From NCBI GenBank assembly GCA_964490765.1, contig CAZBDV010000005.1, positions 1 to 64,000 of the forward strand: DNA of 64,000 nt. Direction: 5' to 3'. Source of the stretch: CAZBDV01 sp964490765. Lineage in GTDB: Bacteria > Cloacimonadota > Cloacimonadia > Cloacimonadales > JAJBBL01. Made by a program: the position numbers and the translations under genes. Each line of letters begins with the position of its first letter. Within the stretch, counting starts at the first letter, position 1. This document shows positions 56,501 through 64,000 of this stretch, piece by piece. The notes below the pieces were generated by a model. That model was not told the DNA's origin. It saw only the letters and a program-made list of their open reading frames with translations, and made no database searches.

Positions 56501-57878
56501 TGAAGTGGTTGTACGATCCGCTCCATTTAATAGTAATAACAGGTATGTGCTTAGAATGACTTGGACCCGGCACATTAAACTCGAAAATCTGACTATTGAA
56601 GCTCTTAATACGGAAGGCTGGGGCTGGGGAATACATGTCATGAGTGGCTGTCAGGATATTCAGATCAGGAACTGTCATATTATTACCCACGATAACTCTT
56701 CATCAGATAACTACTGTGGAATCATCGTCTCAGATAACCCTACAAACTACATACCGGGCGCAGCCCATGTGAATAATATCCTGATAGAAAACAGCAAGGT
56801 TTCAGGTGGTTTTCATGGTATTTATGCACGAGGTTTAAGTAACAACCGGATATCCCGACTTGAAATACTCAATAATGAAATCGTTAATAGCTATTTAAAC
56901 GGTATTTATGGTTATGACGCAATAGCTCCACTAATGAGCCAAAACAGCATAGACATCCGTTCAGTAGGCACAACGACTTCCAATGGATCTGGAATTTTCC
57001 TGTCAAATATCTATGATGGGTCTGAACTGTCTTATAATGTAGTCACAAATCCCGGCCGCTATGGGATAAATTTGGATAGTAATGTTATTGGCACAGTTGA
57101 AGCCCCGAACATGATTTTTAACAATATGCTCGGTGGTGGATTTCGTAGTCTGTATTCCAGTGGTATTTTACTCAATAACTCGCAATATATTAATGTTTTC
57201 TATAACAGTATTAATCTGAATTATGGTCTAGATGCCGCCATACGTATCACAAATAGCGCTACCAATTTAAAACTGTTGAATAACTCATTTGCATATTCCG
57301 GTAACGAAAATGGACGTGCTGCCTACTATGCAGTACAGAACAACTTTCTGGAGAATGATTATAACAACTACTTTGTAGGAAACAGCACGAATTTCATCTA
57401 TTACGAGACTGACATCTCTAACCTGCAACCTCTTCAAAATCATGGTTTCGATCTCAACTCTCACGTTGGTAATCCCCGATATCTAAGTTCGTTTGATCTC
57501 CATGCCCAGAGAACTCAGCTCTATCAGTCAGGTTTTTCCATCCCGTCTATTATTGACGATATAGATGGAGATGCAAGAGATACAGAAACACCCTGTATCG
57601 GTGCAGATGAGTTTATGCCGCCAGATCCGCCAGTAGTTAGTTACTCATTTTCAGACGGCTATATCTATCTGGTCTGGGAAGAAGTAGAGGGAGCAAATTC
57701 TTACATAATATATGCTTCTGAAGACCCTTACCTGGATATCTGGGGCGAACCGATAGCTATTGTTGGTGAGCCGGGTTACTCAGAAGAAGCAACCGAAACA
57801 ATCAGGTTTTATGAAGTAACCTCTTCCTGGGATTTTCCACCTTCAGTGGATAGAACCTCAGCAAAATTCTCCGATTAA
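53538..57878 (+). CDS. Giant secreted protein of three pectinesterase-like beta-helix repeats
   Basis: 1446 residues; AAGGAGG before the ATG; signal peptide to Ala19. Three homologous units start at residues 21, 469 and 920 with NY(V/I)I.Q.GSGDF and close with PCIGANEFD. Each contains PGIY.EQ., F.G.EDS, LTIEALDT-like and long NN/SG-rich coils typical of right-handed parallel beta helices. The DGSGDF opening resembles pectin methylesterases, but their catalytic QAV, D and R motifs are not visible, so binding rather than catalysis is likely. Residues about 1360-1446 form an FN3-like module matching the C25 peptidase end. No T9SS-type tail is seen. The role is probably adhesion or polysaccharide contact. 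Confidence 0.85.
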   Translation: MKYLVIVFIFSLLSTNLLAQNYIISQDGSGDFTGFSDAILYLYTEGIDQAVSIQVLPGIYYEQLLFNGMIPGASATNTITFIGSEDNSQDTALQFVPTSSEERYVIRFIGTSHLRFDNLTIEATDTANWGWPIHIMDNCQDIKIINCRIITSSLSITANHIGIVVSGSNTYYTTGAENVDNILIEDNTITGGFAGITFRGLNTSLVSNLMIVNNHILQSHNCGISGRQVSFPIIKNNNLEIGTSWSYSQGISLEYVFNGLVLSYNRIVNAGKTGLYFDNVNGSAEYYCMIYNNMIGGGYRSTSGYSQGINLNNSHFIAIIYNSINVDIGSGYAIYSQSNVSNLKILNNSFAYTGQHTGYAAYYTSPASLLENDYNNYYVGNSTRFIYYGEELIDLLPLQDDGHDRNSFISNPDYYDPTDLYAQGAFLYQRGTPVADIEDDYFGLLRHPETPCIGANEFDYNPVSPLSGNYVISQDGTGDFTCFSSALDNLMAGGISGTVIFNVQPGIYEEQILFDNGIWGSSEANIVTFRGHEDSRDAVILRYTPVDSEDRHVVRFTWTRHVKIENLTIEVLDTSSWGWPVHIMSGCKNIEISNCQIITHTNSPSVDYSGIVISGSRTNHTTGAYTIDDIKIENNTFNGGYAGITVHGTEISYATGINVQENEILNSYYQGIYVVRATNPILTGNNIVIRSSGSISNSSEGISLIHVNEGTEVAYNRIINAGARGIYLDDVNGSVDNLNMIYNNMIGGGYRTTAGNSRGINISNSQHIGLYYNSINLDSGSGAAFYSTSNVSNLRVINNSFTYSGLQNGYAAYYASPASLNECDRNNYYVGTSTNFIYYGEDIIDLLPLQNDGRDLNSFVSNPGYNSPIDLYAQSGFLYQKGIPIPGIEDDFYEEPRHSATPCIGANEFDFEPISPLSGNYVIDQYGSGDFPSFNDALYHLMSGGVTGPVIVNVSPGIYTEQINFDNGIWGSSEDNTITFRGPEDSRDEVVVRSAPFNSNNRYVLRMTWTRHIKLENLTIEALNTEGWGWGIHVMSGCQDIQIRNCHIITHDNSSSDNYCGIIVSDNPTNYIPGAAHVNNILIENSKVSGGFHGIYARGLSNNRISRLEILNNEIVNSYLNGIYGYDAIAPLMSQNSIDIRSVGTTTSNGSGIFLSNIYDGSELSYNVVTNPGRYGINLDSNVIGTVEAPNMIFNNMLGGGFRSLYSSGILLNNSQYINVFYNSINLNYGLDAAIRITNSATNLKLLNNSFAYSGNENGRAAYYAVQNNFLENDYNNYFVGNSTNFIYYETDISNLQPLQNHGFDLNSHVGNPRYLSSFDLHAQRTQLYQSGFSIPSIIDDIDGDARDTETPCIGADEFMPPDPPVVSYSFSDGYIYLVWEEVEGANSYIIYASEDPYLDIWGEPIAIVGEPGYSEEATETIRFYEVTSSWDFPPSVDRTSAKFSD
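53598..57613 (+). repeat. Three tandem ~1.35 kb coding repeats
   Basis: Unit 1 spans about 53598-54941, unit 2 54942-56294, unit 3 56295-57613. Lengths are 1344, 1353 and about 1319 bases. Protein identity between units is clear along the whole length, while DNA identity is patchy, so the duplications are old or have been under divergence. Units 1 and 2 share near-identical blocks such as ATGATCGGTGGAGGATATCG. Confidence 0.85.
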
Positions 57879-57938
57879 TAGAGGATGAATCGTGTTCAAT
57901 ATTCGTGTCCCAGAGTCAGGTTTATTTCCTTAACCCTA

Positions 57939-58922
57939 TTATCCCTCCTTCAAGCCTGCTCTGGCAACACTGCCAATAATCTGTCTCTGGGCAACTATGA
58001 ACAGGATAACCAACGGCATTATACTAAATGTTGAGGCAGCCATCAAGAGAGTCGTCAAAGTAGAAGATTCCTGTGAGAAATAACTCAACCCGACCTGCAA
58101 TACCCTCAGTTCTTCAGAATTGATCATTACCAAAGGCCACATAAAGCTATTCCAGCTGGCGATAAGAGAAAAGATTGAGGCCGTGACGAGTACCGGTTTA
58201 GATATAGGAATTACAATCCGCCAGAGTATGCCAAACCTGCTGCATCCATCTATTTCAGCTGCATCAAAGAGCTCACGCGGTATCGATTTAAAATGCTGTC
58301 TTAGCAGGAAAATAGTGAAAATATGTGCTAACCAGGGAACGATGAGAGCCATATATGTATCAATCCAGCCTAAATTGTTCAATAACACATAAGAAGGAAT
58401 CAGATATATGGGTTGGGGTACCATCATCATACTGATGAAAAAGGTAAAGAGCAGATTATTACCCTTGAATTTCATCTGGGCAAAGGCATAAGCAGCGAGT
58501 GATGAGGTTACCAAAATCCCCAGAAGTGTCAAAATAGAAACGATTATGGTATTCATGAAGTAACGCCCGAAGGGTGCTCTATTCCAGGCATCAATAAAAT
58601 TCTCCCAATGAATTCTTAATCGTGTTCGTTCCACTATTCCTTCATTAGGCACTTTGACAAAAGCACGTTCGATATGACCCTCTTCATCGTAAAAATGCAC
58701 ATAGGTGCTGTCACCATCTACCATTACAATAGAGATAATCGTATCCTCTTCATTATCTACAAACATCGTATGTTTTTCTAAGGGAAGAAAACCGACATTA
58801 CCTTTATTGAATTCCAACTGAGACCTGACGGCTGTTACCATCATCCAGACAAAAGGGACGACCATCGCCAACCCGAATATGGATAACAACATAAAGACGA
58901 CAAATTTTCCAACTTTGGTCAT
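57939..58922 (-). CDS. Sugar ABC transporter permease (MalG/CarB-like) with inserted domain
   Basis: 327 residues. Helix 1 is near residues 8-28, the remaining five helices lie after residue 120, and the ATPase-contact EAA loop is LFDAAEIDGCSRFGILWRIV. Between helix 1 and the usual WENFIDAWNRAPFGRYF segment lies an extra ~60-residue beta-rich, acidic stretch (about 48-105) that typical family members of ~275 residues lack. It would face the periplasm. It follows the partner permease by 22 bases. No binding protein or ATPase gene is beside it. Confidence 0.9.
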   Translation of the reverse strand: MTKVGKFVVFMLLSIFGLAMVVPFVWMMVTAVRSQLEFNKGNVGFLPLEKHTMFVDNEEDTIISIVMVDGDSTYVHFYDEEGHIERAFVKVPNEGIVERTRLRIHWENFIDAWNRAPFGRYFMNTIIVSILTLLGILVTSSLAAYAFAQMKFKGNNLLFTFFISMMMVPQPIYLIPSYVLLNNLGWIDTYMALIVPWLAHIFTIFLLRQHFKSIPRELFDAAEIDGCSRFGILWRIVIPISKPVLVTASIFSLIASWNSFMWPLVMINSEELRVLQVGLSYFSQESSTLTTLLMAASTFSIMPLVILFIVAQRQIIGSVARAGLKEG

Positions 58923-58944
58923 TCTGAGTTCTCTCTTCTATAAT

Positions 58945-59877
58945 TTAATAGTGGACGAATTTTTCCATCCGCTTCTGAATAATGGTCAGAATAAGTATTA
59001 TCAGGAATAATACCAGAGCAATCGCACTGGCATAACTGAGATTCTGTGCTTCACCGAAACCCTGTTCGAATATATAATAAACTATGACCTTCGTAGTTCC
59101 CAGTGGACCACCAATTGGGGGACCGGTCATCATATATACCTGCGCAAAGACCTGGAAAGTTACAATCGTGGTCATTATTAGGACATAGAAGGTTGTCGGA
59201 GAAATCAGTGGGAGTGTGATTTTGAAGAATTGTTTTACCTTGCTGGCACCATCGATATCAGCTGCTTCGTAATATACCCTGGGAATATTCTGTAAGCCTG
59301 CCAGATAGATGATTGCATTATACCCCGTACTCTTCCAAACCGTAACAATTATGATGGCAAAAAGAGCAAGTGAAGGGCCACCCAGGGCAGCAGGCAAATT
59401 TATACCGAGATTCTGGAAAAGGAGATGAAAGATACCATCACTCTCAGCAAGCCAACCTAAAGGTGCTATTCCTATCTTCTCGAGAAGGAAATTGGCCAGT
59501 CCACTCTGTTGATTAAATATGGTTCGCCAGACAATGGATACTGCTACCATAGAAGTTACAGTAGGTATGAAGTAAACGGTGCGAAACAAACCTCTGAGGA
59601 AAGAGGCGGTATTCAACAGAGCAGCGAAGACCAGAGAGAGGATCACAGTAGTAGGTACCACAAATATAACCAGATAGAAGGTGTTGAGCATAGACTGCCA
59701 GTATTCGGGATCATGCATCATTAGCTGATAGTTCTCCAATCCAATAAATCCTGCAGGACCGGTTATAGTCCATTCGAAAAAACTTATCACAAATGACAAT
59801 ACGATCGGAATGAACCGGAATAATAGCAGGATAACGGTTGCCGGCAACAGGTAAAGATAGGGTGATAATTTTCCCAT
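58945..59877 (-). CDS. Sugar ABC transporter permease (MalF/UgpA-like)
   Basis: About 310 residues from the ATG at 59877 (GGGAG twelve bases upstream, somewhat distant). The frame is open 28 codons further to a TTG with no ribosome site. It begins MGKLSPYLYLLPATVILLLF and has six helices and the EAA loop YYEAADIDGASKVKQFFKITLP. It pairs with the MalG-like subunit to form the membrane channel of a carbohydrate importer. The missing binding protein and ATPase must be encoded elsewhere, or belong to genes upstream lost by rearrangement. Confidence 0.9.
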   Translation of the reverse strand: MGKLSPYLYLLPATVILLLFRFIPIVLSFVISFFEWTITGPAGFIGLENYQLMMHDPEYWQSMLNTFYLVIFVVPTTVILSLVFAALLNTASFLRGLFRTVYFIPTVTSMVAVSIVWRTIFNQQSGLANFLLEKIGIAPLGWLAESDGIFHLLFQNLGINLPAALGGPSLALFAIIIVTVWKSTGYNAIIYLAGLQNIPRVYYEAADIDGASKVKQFFKITLPLISPTTFYVLIMTTIVTFQVFAQVYMMTGPPIGGPLGTTKVIVYYIFEQGFGEAQNLSYASAIALVLFLIILILTIIQKRMEKFVHY

Positions 59878-60022
59878 AAACGCTTCAGTCTCCCAATATA
59901 CTCTCTGTTTCTCCAGTAAAAACAATGACAGTTTCAGAAATTGAATTGTCAATGTCAACAATTCTTTTACAAATCTCAGGAGTTAAGGAAGAGAGGTCGC
60001 CTATCTGATTAAGGCGAGGAGA

Positions 60023-63010
60023 TTAGATTTTAAACCAGCTTGAGACCAGATCAGAAATCTCTACCAGTGTAGTGGCATTATAAATCTTAGTCGGGATAAT
60101 TTCTCTGAAATATACTCCGTAATATTTGTTAATCACTCGGCTATCGGCTATGAGGATGATTCCTCGGTCCTTCTTGTTACGTATCAACCTGCCAAAACCC
60201 TGTCTGAATCTAAGCATAGCGTTGGGAAGGGTGGAATGCATAAAGGGATCCTTCCCCTCTCTTCTCAGTTTCTCGTAATATGCTTCTATAATCGGTTCTG
60301 TCGGAACCTGGAAGGGGAGTTTATAAAGAATCAGAAGTGATAATGATTCACCAGGGACATCGACTCCCTCCCAGAATGAACTTGTGCCGAGCAAGACAGC
60401 TCTACCATTAGCCTTGAATTCATTAAGTGTTACTGTACGACTCTGACCTCTGCCCTGGGCCAGAAGCAGTATTTCCTTCTTATAAAATTCCTCACTGATA
60501 TGATCATAGACTCTGTTGAGGTCTTTATAGGAGGTAAAGAGTACCATAGATCCCACACCGGCACTGTAGATAGTTGTCTTCAACAGTTCGATACTCTGTG
60601 GAGTAAAATACTCATCAGACGGTGCTGGAAGATATCCGGCTGCAACTACCAGAGTCTGTTTATCATAGTCAAAAGGAGAAGGAATGATCAGTTCTGATAT
60701 CTCTTTCTCTTCAACAAAATCAAGGCCCATGCGGAGAGAGAAATACTTGAAACTACCTCTGAGAGCAAGGGTGGCTGAGGTAAATATTAACGAATTCATC
60801 CGAGAATAGAGAATTTTCTTGAGATAATCGGCAACTTCCAGAGGGGCATAGTTGATAACTCCTGAGGGAGTATTCGGATCAACAGATGTAAAACTACTCA
60901 ACCAGAGAACAAAATTTTCCAGATCCGGTTCTCTGAGTATTTTTAACGCCTCAACCAGGTCCTTAACCTTTTCCAGAGCACCCGATAATTTATCCTGATG
61001 CTCATCATAATCGTTGATCTGTTGTTTGCTTAATTGCTGAAGATGTTGAGAGAGGCTGAAGAGTTTACTCTGTAGTATTGTTAAGAAGGATATCTGTTCA
61101 TCTATTTTTGCAGAGAGTTCCTGATCGAATTTCTTGATTCGTAACTTTCCGAAACTACCACTGTTCTTCACTTGATCAGCAATCTGCTTGAAGAAATCAC
61201 TGATAGGTTGTCTCTTTTCGTCTAAAGCAAAAATAATATGATCAATATCATGCTGCATCATACTCTTCTTACCACTGTCTATGACACTCTTTTGTATGTC
61301 ACCTTTCAGGTTAGGTAAGATACCTGTTTGCAGCTTTCTACGAATATTGATATGAGCAAGCTGCTGAAAAAAACTGTTCAAATCTGTATAGGAGATTGAA
61401 ATTCCCAGATAACTGGATGCCATTTCCGGCAGGTTGTGTGCCTCATCAATTATCAAATAGTTGTTTTCTTCTTTACTGAACCGGTCATAACTCAGATCGG
61501 TCAATAAGAGAGAATGGTTGGTCACTACCAGACTTGACCTTTCTGCCTTTTGTCGGACATTCATATAATAACAACGGCTATGTTCGGGACATTTCCTTCC
61601 TGCACAGAAATACCGTTCGGAAGAAAGTTTACGCCAGAGAGTTGAATAATGCCGACGGCTATCCGTATCGGAATCCCGGTAAAAAGAGCTGTTCTCGGCA
61701 ATATCACCGGAACGGGTATACCTCTGCCAGACAAGTAGATTGAGAAATAACGCTGCTTCATACTGGGTCAGCTGTTTACGAAAGTTCTTCCTGATATCAT
61801 TCCATTTGCGATAACAGAGATAGTTCTCCCTACCTTTCAGGATAACAGCCTGAAATGATATTGGAATGGATTCCTTGATAATAGGGAGGTCTTTGAAAAA
61901 AAGCTGTTCCTGTAGGTTCTTTGTATTTGTAGAGACGAAAACCTTCGTTCCATTTCTATGAGCAAAATGAAGAGCTGGAATAAGATAGGCGAGAGTCTTA
62001 CCTATTCCTGTCCCTGCTTCGACAACAAGAAATTCATCATTATGAAAAACTCTCTCAATTGCTTCTGCCATCTCTATTTGGCCAGTGCGAAACTCATATT
62101 CCGGGAACTTGTTGGCCAGATAACCTTTGTGGCCGAAACTCTTATCAACAATAGAGGTTTCCTTCTCTGATTTTCCTGATTTTAAAGGGGGATCTGGAAT
62201 AGTCGAGAAGAGAAGTCCATCGCTCTCTTCAGAGTCCTGAGCAACATCATTCTGAAACCAGTCTTCGGTCCTGATCAGATTATGTGATCCGGAAAAACCA
62301 AGTGATGGGGCGAGGGGAGATTCGTATAGGCTATGAGAGTCATCTTTATTGGGGTTAATAAGAGCAAATCGTCTCTGATAGCTGACGATTTGTCGGAAAT
62401 ATTGCTCAAGATTGTTTCTCTGTTCTGCATATTCAGCCAGTTCAAGAAGTGAAGTGTTTAACTCAAAAGAGATATGACCCAGTACGACTTCGGTCAGCTT
62501 GAGAAAGACATTACCGGTAATCAGGGCATCATTCAATGCTCTGTGGTATTGCTTGTCATCTTCTATTTGAAGAGCTCTGGCAACCGTTGCAAGTTTATGG
62601 TTGTTAAGAAAGGGAAAGTAAATCCTGCTGAGATCAAGAGTGTCATACACTGAATTACTCAATGATGGTAAAAGATGTAATGCTAGCTGATTCTGAATGA
62701 ATCCGATATCGAATCTACTATTGTGACAGACCAGGCAATCCTTCTGGACAAATTCAAGAAGATCGGTGAGAGCCTGTTTAATACTCACACCCCTTTCCAG
62801 TTCATTTTCTCTGATACCTGTCAACTGTTTGATAAAGGTCGGAACCTCAGTCGTCGGCTTGACTAAAACAGCAAAACGGCCAACCTCTGACCCCTCTCTA
62901 AATCTTACTGCCCCGATCTCTATTATCTCACACTTCTGTGGATCCAAGCCTGTAGTCTCAATATCCAAAGAGACAAACGACTCTGAATTCCAGAATTCTT
63001 TATGCTCCAA
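60023..63010 (-). CDS. DnaQ-type exonuclease fused to DinG-like helicase
   Basis: 995 residues starting at TTG 63010 with AGGAG seven bases upstream; no ATG fits as well. Residues about 10-170 form a DEDDh 3'-5' exonuclease (DIETTG with Asp16 and Glu18, then HNSRFDIGF and HRALNDA). Residues about 300-995 form an XPD/DinG helicase. Walker A is AGTGIGKTLAYLIPA. Cysteines in CAGRKCPEHSRCYY probably bind the iron-sulfur cluster. DEAH is in IIDEAHNLPEMA, followed by FTSATLALRG and GFGRLIRNKKDRG. The same fusion is known in Firmicutes DinG. A repair or R-loop role is likely. Confidence 0.92.
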   Translation of the reverse strand: MEHKEFWNSESFVSLDIETTGLDPQKCEIIEIGAVRFREGSEVGRFAVLVKPTTEVPTFIKQLTGIRENELERGVSIKQALTDLLEFVQKDCLVCHNSRFDIGFIQNQLALHLLPSLSNSVYDTLDLSRIYFPFLNNHKLATVARALQIEDDKQYHRALNDALITGNVFLKLTEVVLGHISFELNTSLLELAEYAEQRNNLEQYFRQIVSYQRRFALINPNKDDSHSLYESPLAPSLGFSGSHNLIRTEDWFQNDVAQDSEESDGLLFSTIPDPPLKSGKSEKETSIVDKSFGHKGYLANKFPEYEFRTGQIEMAEAIERVFHNDEFLVVEAGTGIGKTLAYLIPALHFAHRNGTKVFVSTNTKNLQEQLFFKDLPIIKESIPISFQAVILKGRENYLCYRKWNDIRKNFRKQLTQYEAALFLNLLVWQRYTRSGDIAENSSFYRDSDTDSRRHYSTLWRKLSSERYFCAGRKCPEHSRCYYMNVRQKAERSSLVVTNHSLLLTDLSYDRFSKEENNYLIIDEAHNLPEMASSYLGISISYTDLNSFFQQLAHINIRRKLQTGILPNLKGDIQKSVIDSGKKSMMQHDIDHIIFALDEKRQPISDFFKQIADQVKNSGSFGKLRIKKFDQELSAKIDEQISFLTILQSKLFSLSQHLQQLSKQQINDYDEHQDKLSGALEKVKDLVEALKILREPDLENFVLWLSSFTSVDPNTPSGVINYAPLEVADYLKKILYSRMNSLIFTSATLALRGSFKYFSLRMGLDFVEEKEISELIIPSPFDYDKQTLVVAAGYLPAPSDEYFTPQSIELLKTTIYSAGVGSMVLFTSYKDLNRVYDHISEEFYKKEILLLAQGRGQSRTVTLNEFKANGRAVLLGTSSFWEGVDVPGESLSLLILYKLPFQVPTEPIIEAYYEKLRREGKDPFMHSTLPNAMLRFRQGFGRLIRNKKDRGIILIADSRVINKYYGVYFREIIPTKIYNATTLVEISDLVSSWFKI

Positions 63011-63050
63011 TCTTCTACTCCTAAATTAAGCTAAAGATTATGTAATACTA

Positions 63051-64000
63051 CTATTTTTCAAGATCGTAGCGTTTGATCTTCTTTATCAACCCCTGTCTAC
63101 TCAATCCTAGTTCTTTAGCTGTCTGGGTCTGATTCCAGGCGTTATTCTGAAGTGCCTGTAATATCATATTCCTCTCTAACTCCTCAATTGCTTCCCTCAA
63201 TACTGTCTTATTGCCAAGATCGACTGACTCTTCTGCAATGGATTGTCTGAAAATATCTTCCGAAAGATCAGAGGGTTTGATATAAGCATCGTTTTCTACC
63301 AGAGTTACTGCTCTTTCTATCTCATTTTCCAGCTGTCTGATATTACCGGGCCAGTCACAATTCATAAAGTATTTCATAGCCTCATCAGTTATACCCTTAA
63401 CGCTCTTATTCATCTTCTTGTTGTATTTATCTAGAAAATGTATAGCTAGAAGCGGAATATCAGATCTCCTCTCTTTTAAAGAGGGTACATCGATCTTTAT
63501 AACGTTAAGCCGATAATAGAGGTCAAGCCTGAATTCTCCCTTTTCTATCTTCTCTTTAAGGGGGACATTGGTTGCACAAATTACTCTGACATCAACCTTA
63601 TTGGTTTTTGTCGAGCCAACACGCTTAATCTCTCCTTCCTGGAGGAAACGGAGTAGTTTAGCCTGTGTGGATAGACTGATATCGGCAATTTCGTCGAGGA
63701 AAAAGGTACCACCATCGGCAATCTCAAAGAGCCCCTTTTTTTCATATGTAGCTCCGGTAAACGAACCTTTGACATGACCGAACAACTCACTTTCCAGGAG
63801 GGTTTCGGGAAGTGAACCACAATACTGGGCAACGAATTTCTTGTTCTTTCTTATACTGTTATAATGGATTGCCTTGGCTATAAGTTCTTTACCAGTACCA
63901 CTTGGACCTTCAAGCAAAACGGTAGTAGGAACATCTTTGATCTTTTCGATTAAATCGAAAATCTCTCTCATCTTCTCACTCTTACCTATTATATTAGTAA
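63051..64000 (-). CDS. Sigma-54-dependent transcriptional activator (N-terminus beyond window)
   Basis: The frame is open through the right edge; bases before the in-frame ATG at 63971 encode TNIIGKSEK, the usual start of the AAA+ domain, so the receiver or sensor domain lies outside. Visible are Walker A EGPSGTGKELIAKAIH, the loop that contacts sigma-54 as GSFTGA (GAFTGA in most members), Walker B GGTFFLDEIADIS, the R-finger region FRLDLYYRLNVI and WPGNIRQLENEIERA. A Fis-type helix-turn-helix follows at the C-terminus (QTAKELGLSRQGLIKKIKRY). Target genes are unknown. Confidence 0.93.
   Translation of the reverse strand, partial: TNIIGKSEKMREIFDLIEKIKDVPTTVLLEGPSGTGKELIAKAIHYNSIRKNKKFVAQYCGSLPETLLESELFGHVKGSFTGATYEKKGLFEIADGGTFFLDEIADISLSTQAKLLRFLQEGEIKRVGSTKTNKVDVRVICATNVPLKEKIEKGEFRLDLYYRLNVIKIDVPSLKERRSDIPLLAIHFLDKYNKKMNKSVKGITDEAMKYFMNCDWPGNIRQLENEIERAVTLVENDAYIKPSDLSEDIFRQSIAEESVDLGNKTVLREAIEELERNMILQALQNNAWNQTQTAKELGLSRQGLIKKIKRYDLEK

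Noticed and set aside
53598..57613. Possible CRISPR or satellite array
   Set aside because: The repetition is ~1.35 kb coding units with diverged DNA, not short direct repeats with unique spacers.

Overview
The window reads as chromosome from an uncultured, Gram-negative, fermentative bacterium of the FCB superphylum. I infer a Candidatus Cloacimonadota (WWE1)-like lineage. The support is of three kinds. Outer-membrane and LPS genes are present (lpxB, lptF, lptG, a DUF374 acyltransferase, several beta-barrel proteins). Very large secreted multidomain proteins are present, one ending in a type IX secretion-style C-terminal domain. The catabolic genes suit an amino-acid or propionate metaboliser. 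The assignment is inference; there is no 16S rRNA here. TGA is used as a stop. No phage, insertion sequence, CRISPR array or integron is visible.

Layout. 1-764 (-) is the N-terminal part of a secreted protein cut by the window edge. 1211-2790 holds smpB, tpx and an MGMT gene. 2986-20846 (+) is a long co-directional housekeeping run: lpxB, DUF374 acyltransferase, aminotransferase, sugar-isomerase-like TIM barrel, ligA, lptF, lptG, a GT4 glycosyltransferase, an SDR-type threonine dehydrogenase, acpS, kbl, rsmI, ybaB, recR, riboflavin synthase, an Ig-like lipoprotein and a porin-like protein. Threonine dehydrogenase plus Kbl make a two-step threonine-to-glycine route, with acpS lodged between them.

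20970-38140 (-) runs the other way. trmB, dgt, prfB (with a programmed +1 frameshift), uppS, cdsA, an M14 carboxypeptidase, a Wzi-like outer-membrane protein, a GT2 glycosyltransferase, a UPF0104 membrane protein and a 1314-residue sorted secreted protein follow one another closely. Upstream lie an outer-membrane protein gene and a Xer recombinase gene. 38159-42052 (-) is a gingipain-type (C25) peptidase, followed by tRNA-Asn with a strong terminator.

42478-46303 (-) is a three-gene carboxylase operon: a 12S/MmdA-like carboxyltransferase, a 64-residue small protein, and a 5S/PycB-like subunit fused to a biotin carrier. With no biotin carboxylase gene beside it, the set looks like a methylmalonyl-CoA:pyruvate transcarboxylase. 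Next come a ribbon-helix-helix protein with an AT-hook-like N-terminus, a small secreted protein of unknown function, and uvrB.

49723-53114 (-) is a compact, unusual four-gene operon: a DUF89 phosphatase, a YggS-type PLP protein, a COG2248-like metallo-beta-lactamase (MBL) protein with a Cys-rich tail, and a COG1237-like MBL protein. Two of these families are best known from archaea, and this is my best candidate for an uncharacterised system. 53538-57878 (+) encodes a 1446-residue protein built of three ~450-residue pectinesterase-like beta-helix repeats. It shares its C-terminal module with the C25 peptidase. 57939-64000 (-) holds two sugar ABC permeases without visible partners, a DnaQ-DinG fusion helicase, and a sigma-54 activator cut by the right edge.

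Coordinates and motifs were read by eye from the sequence. Family names rest on recognised motifs, not on searches.
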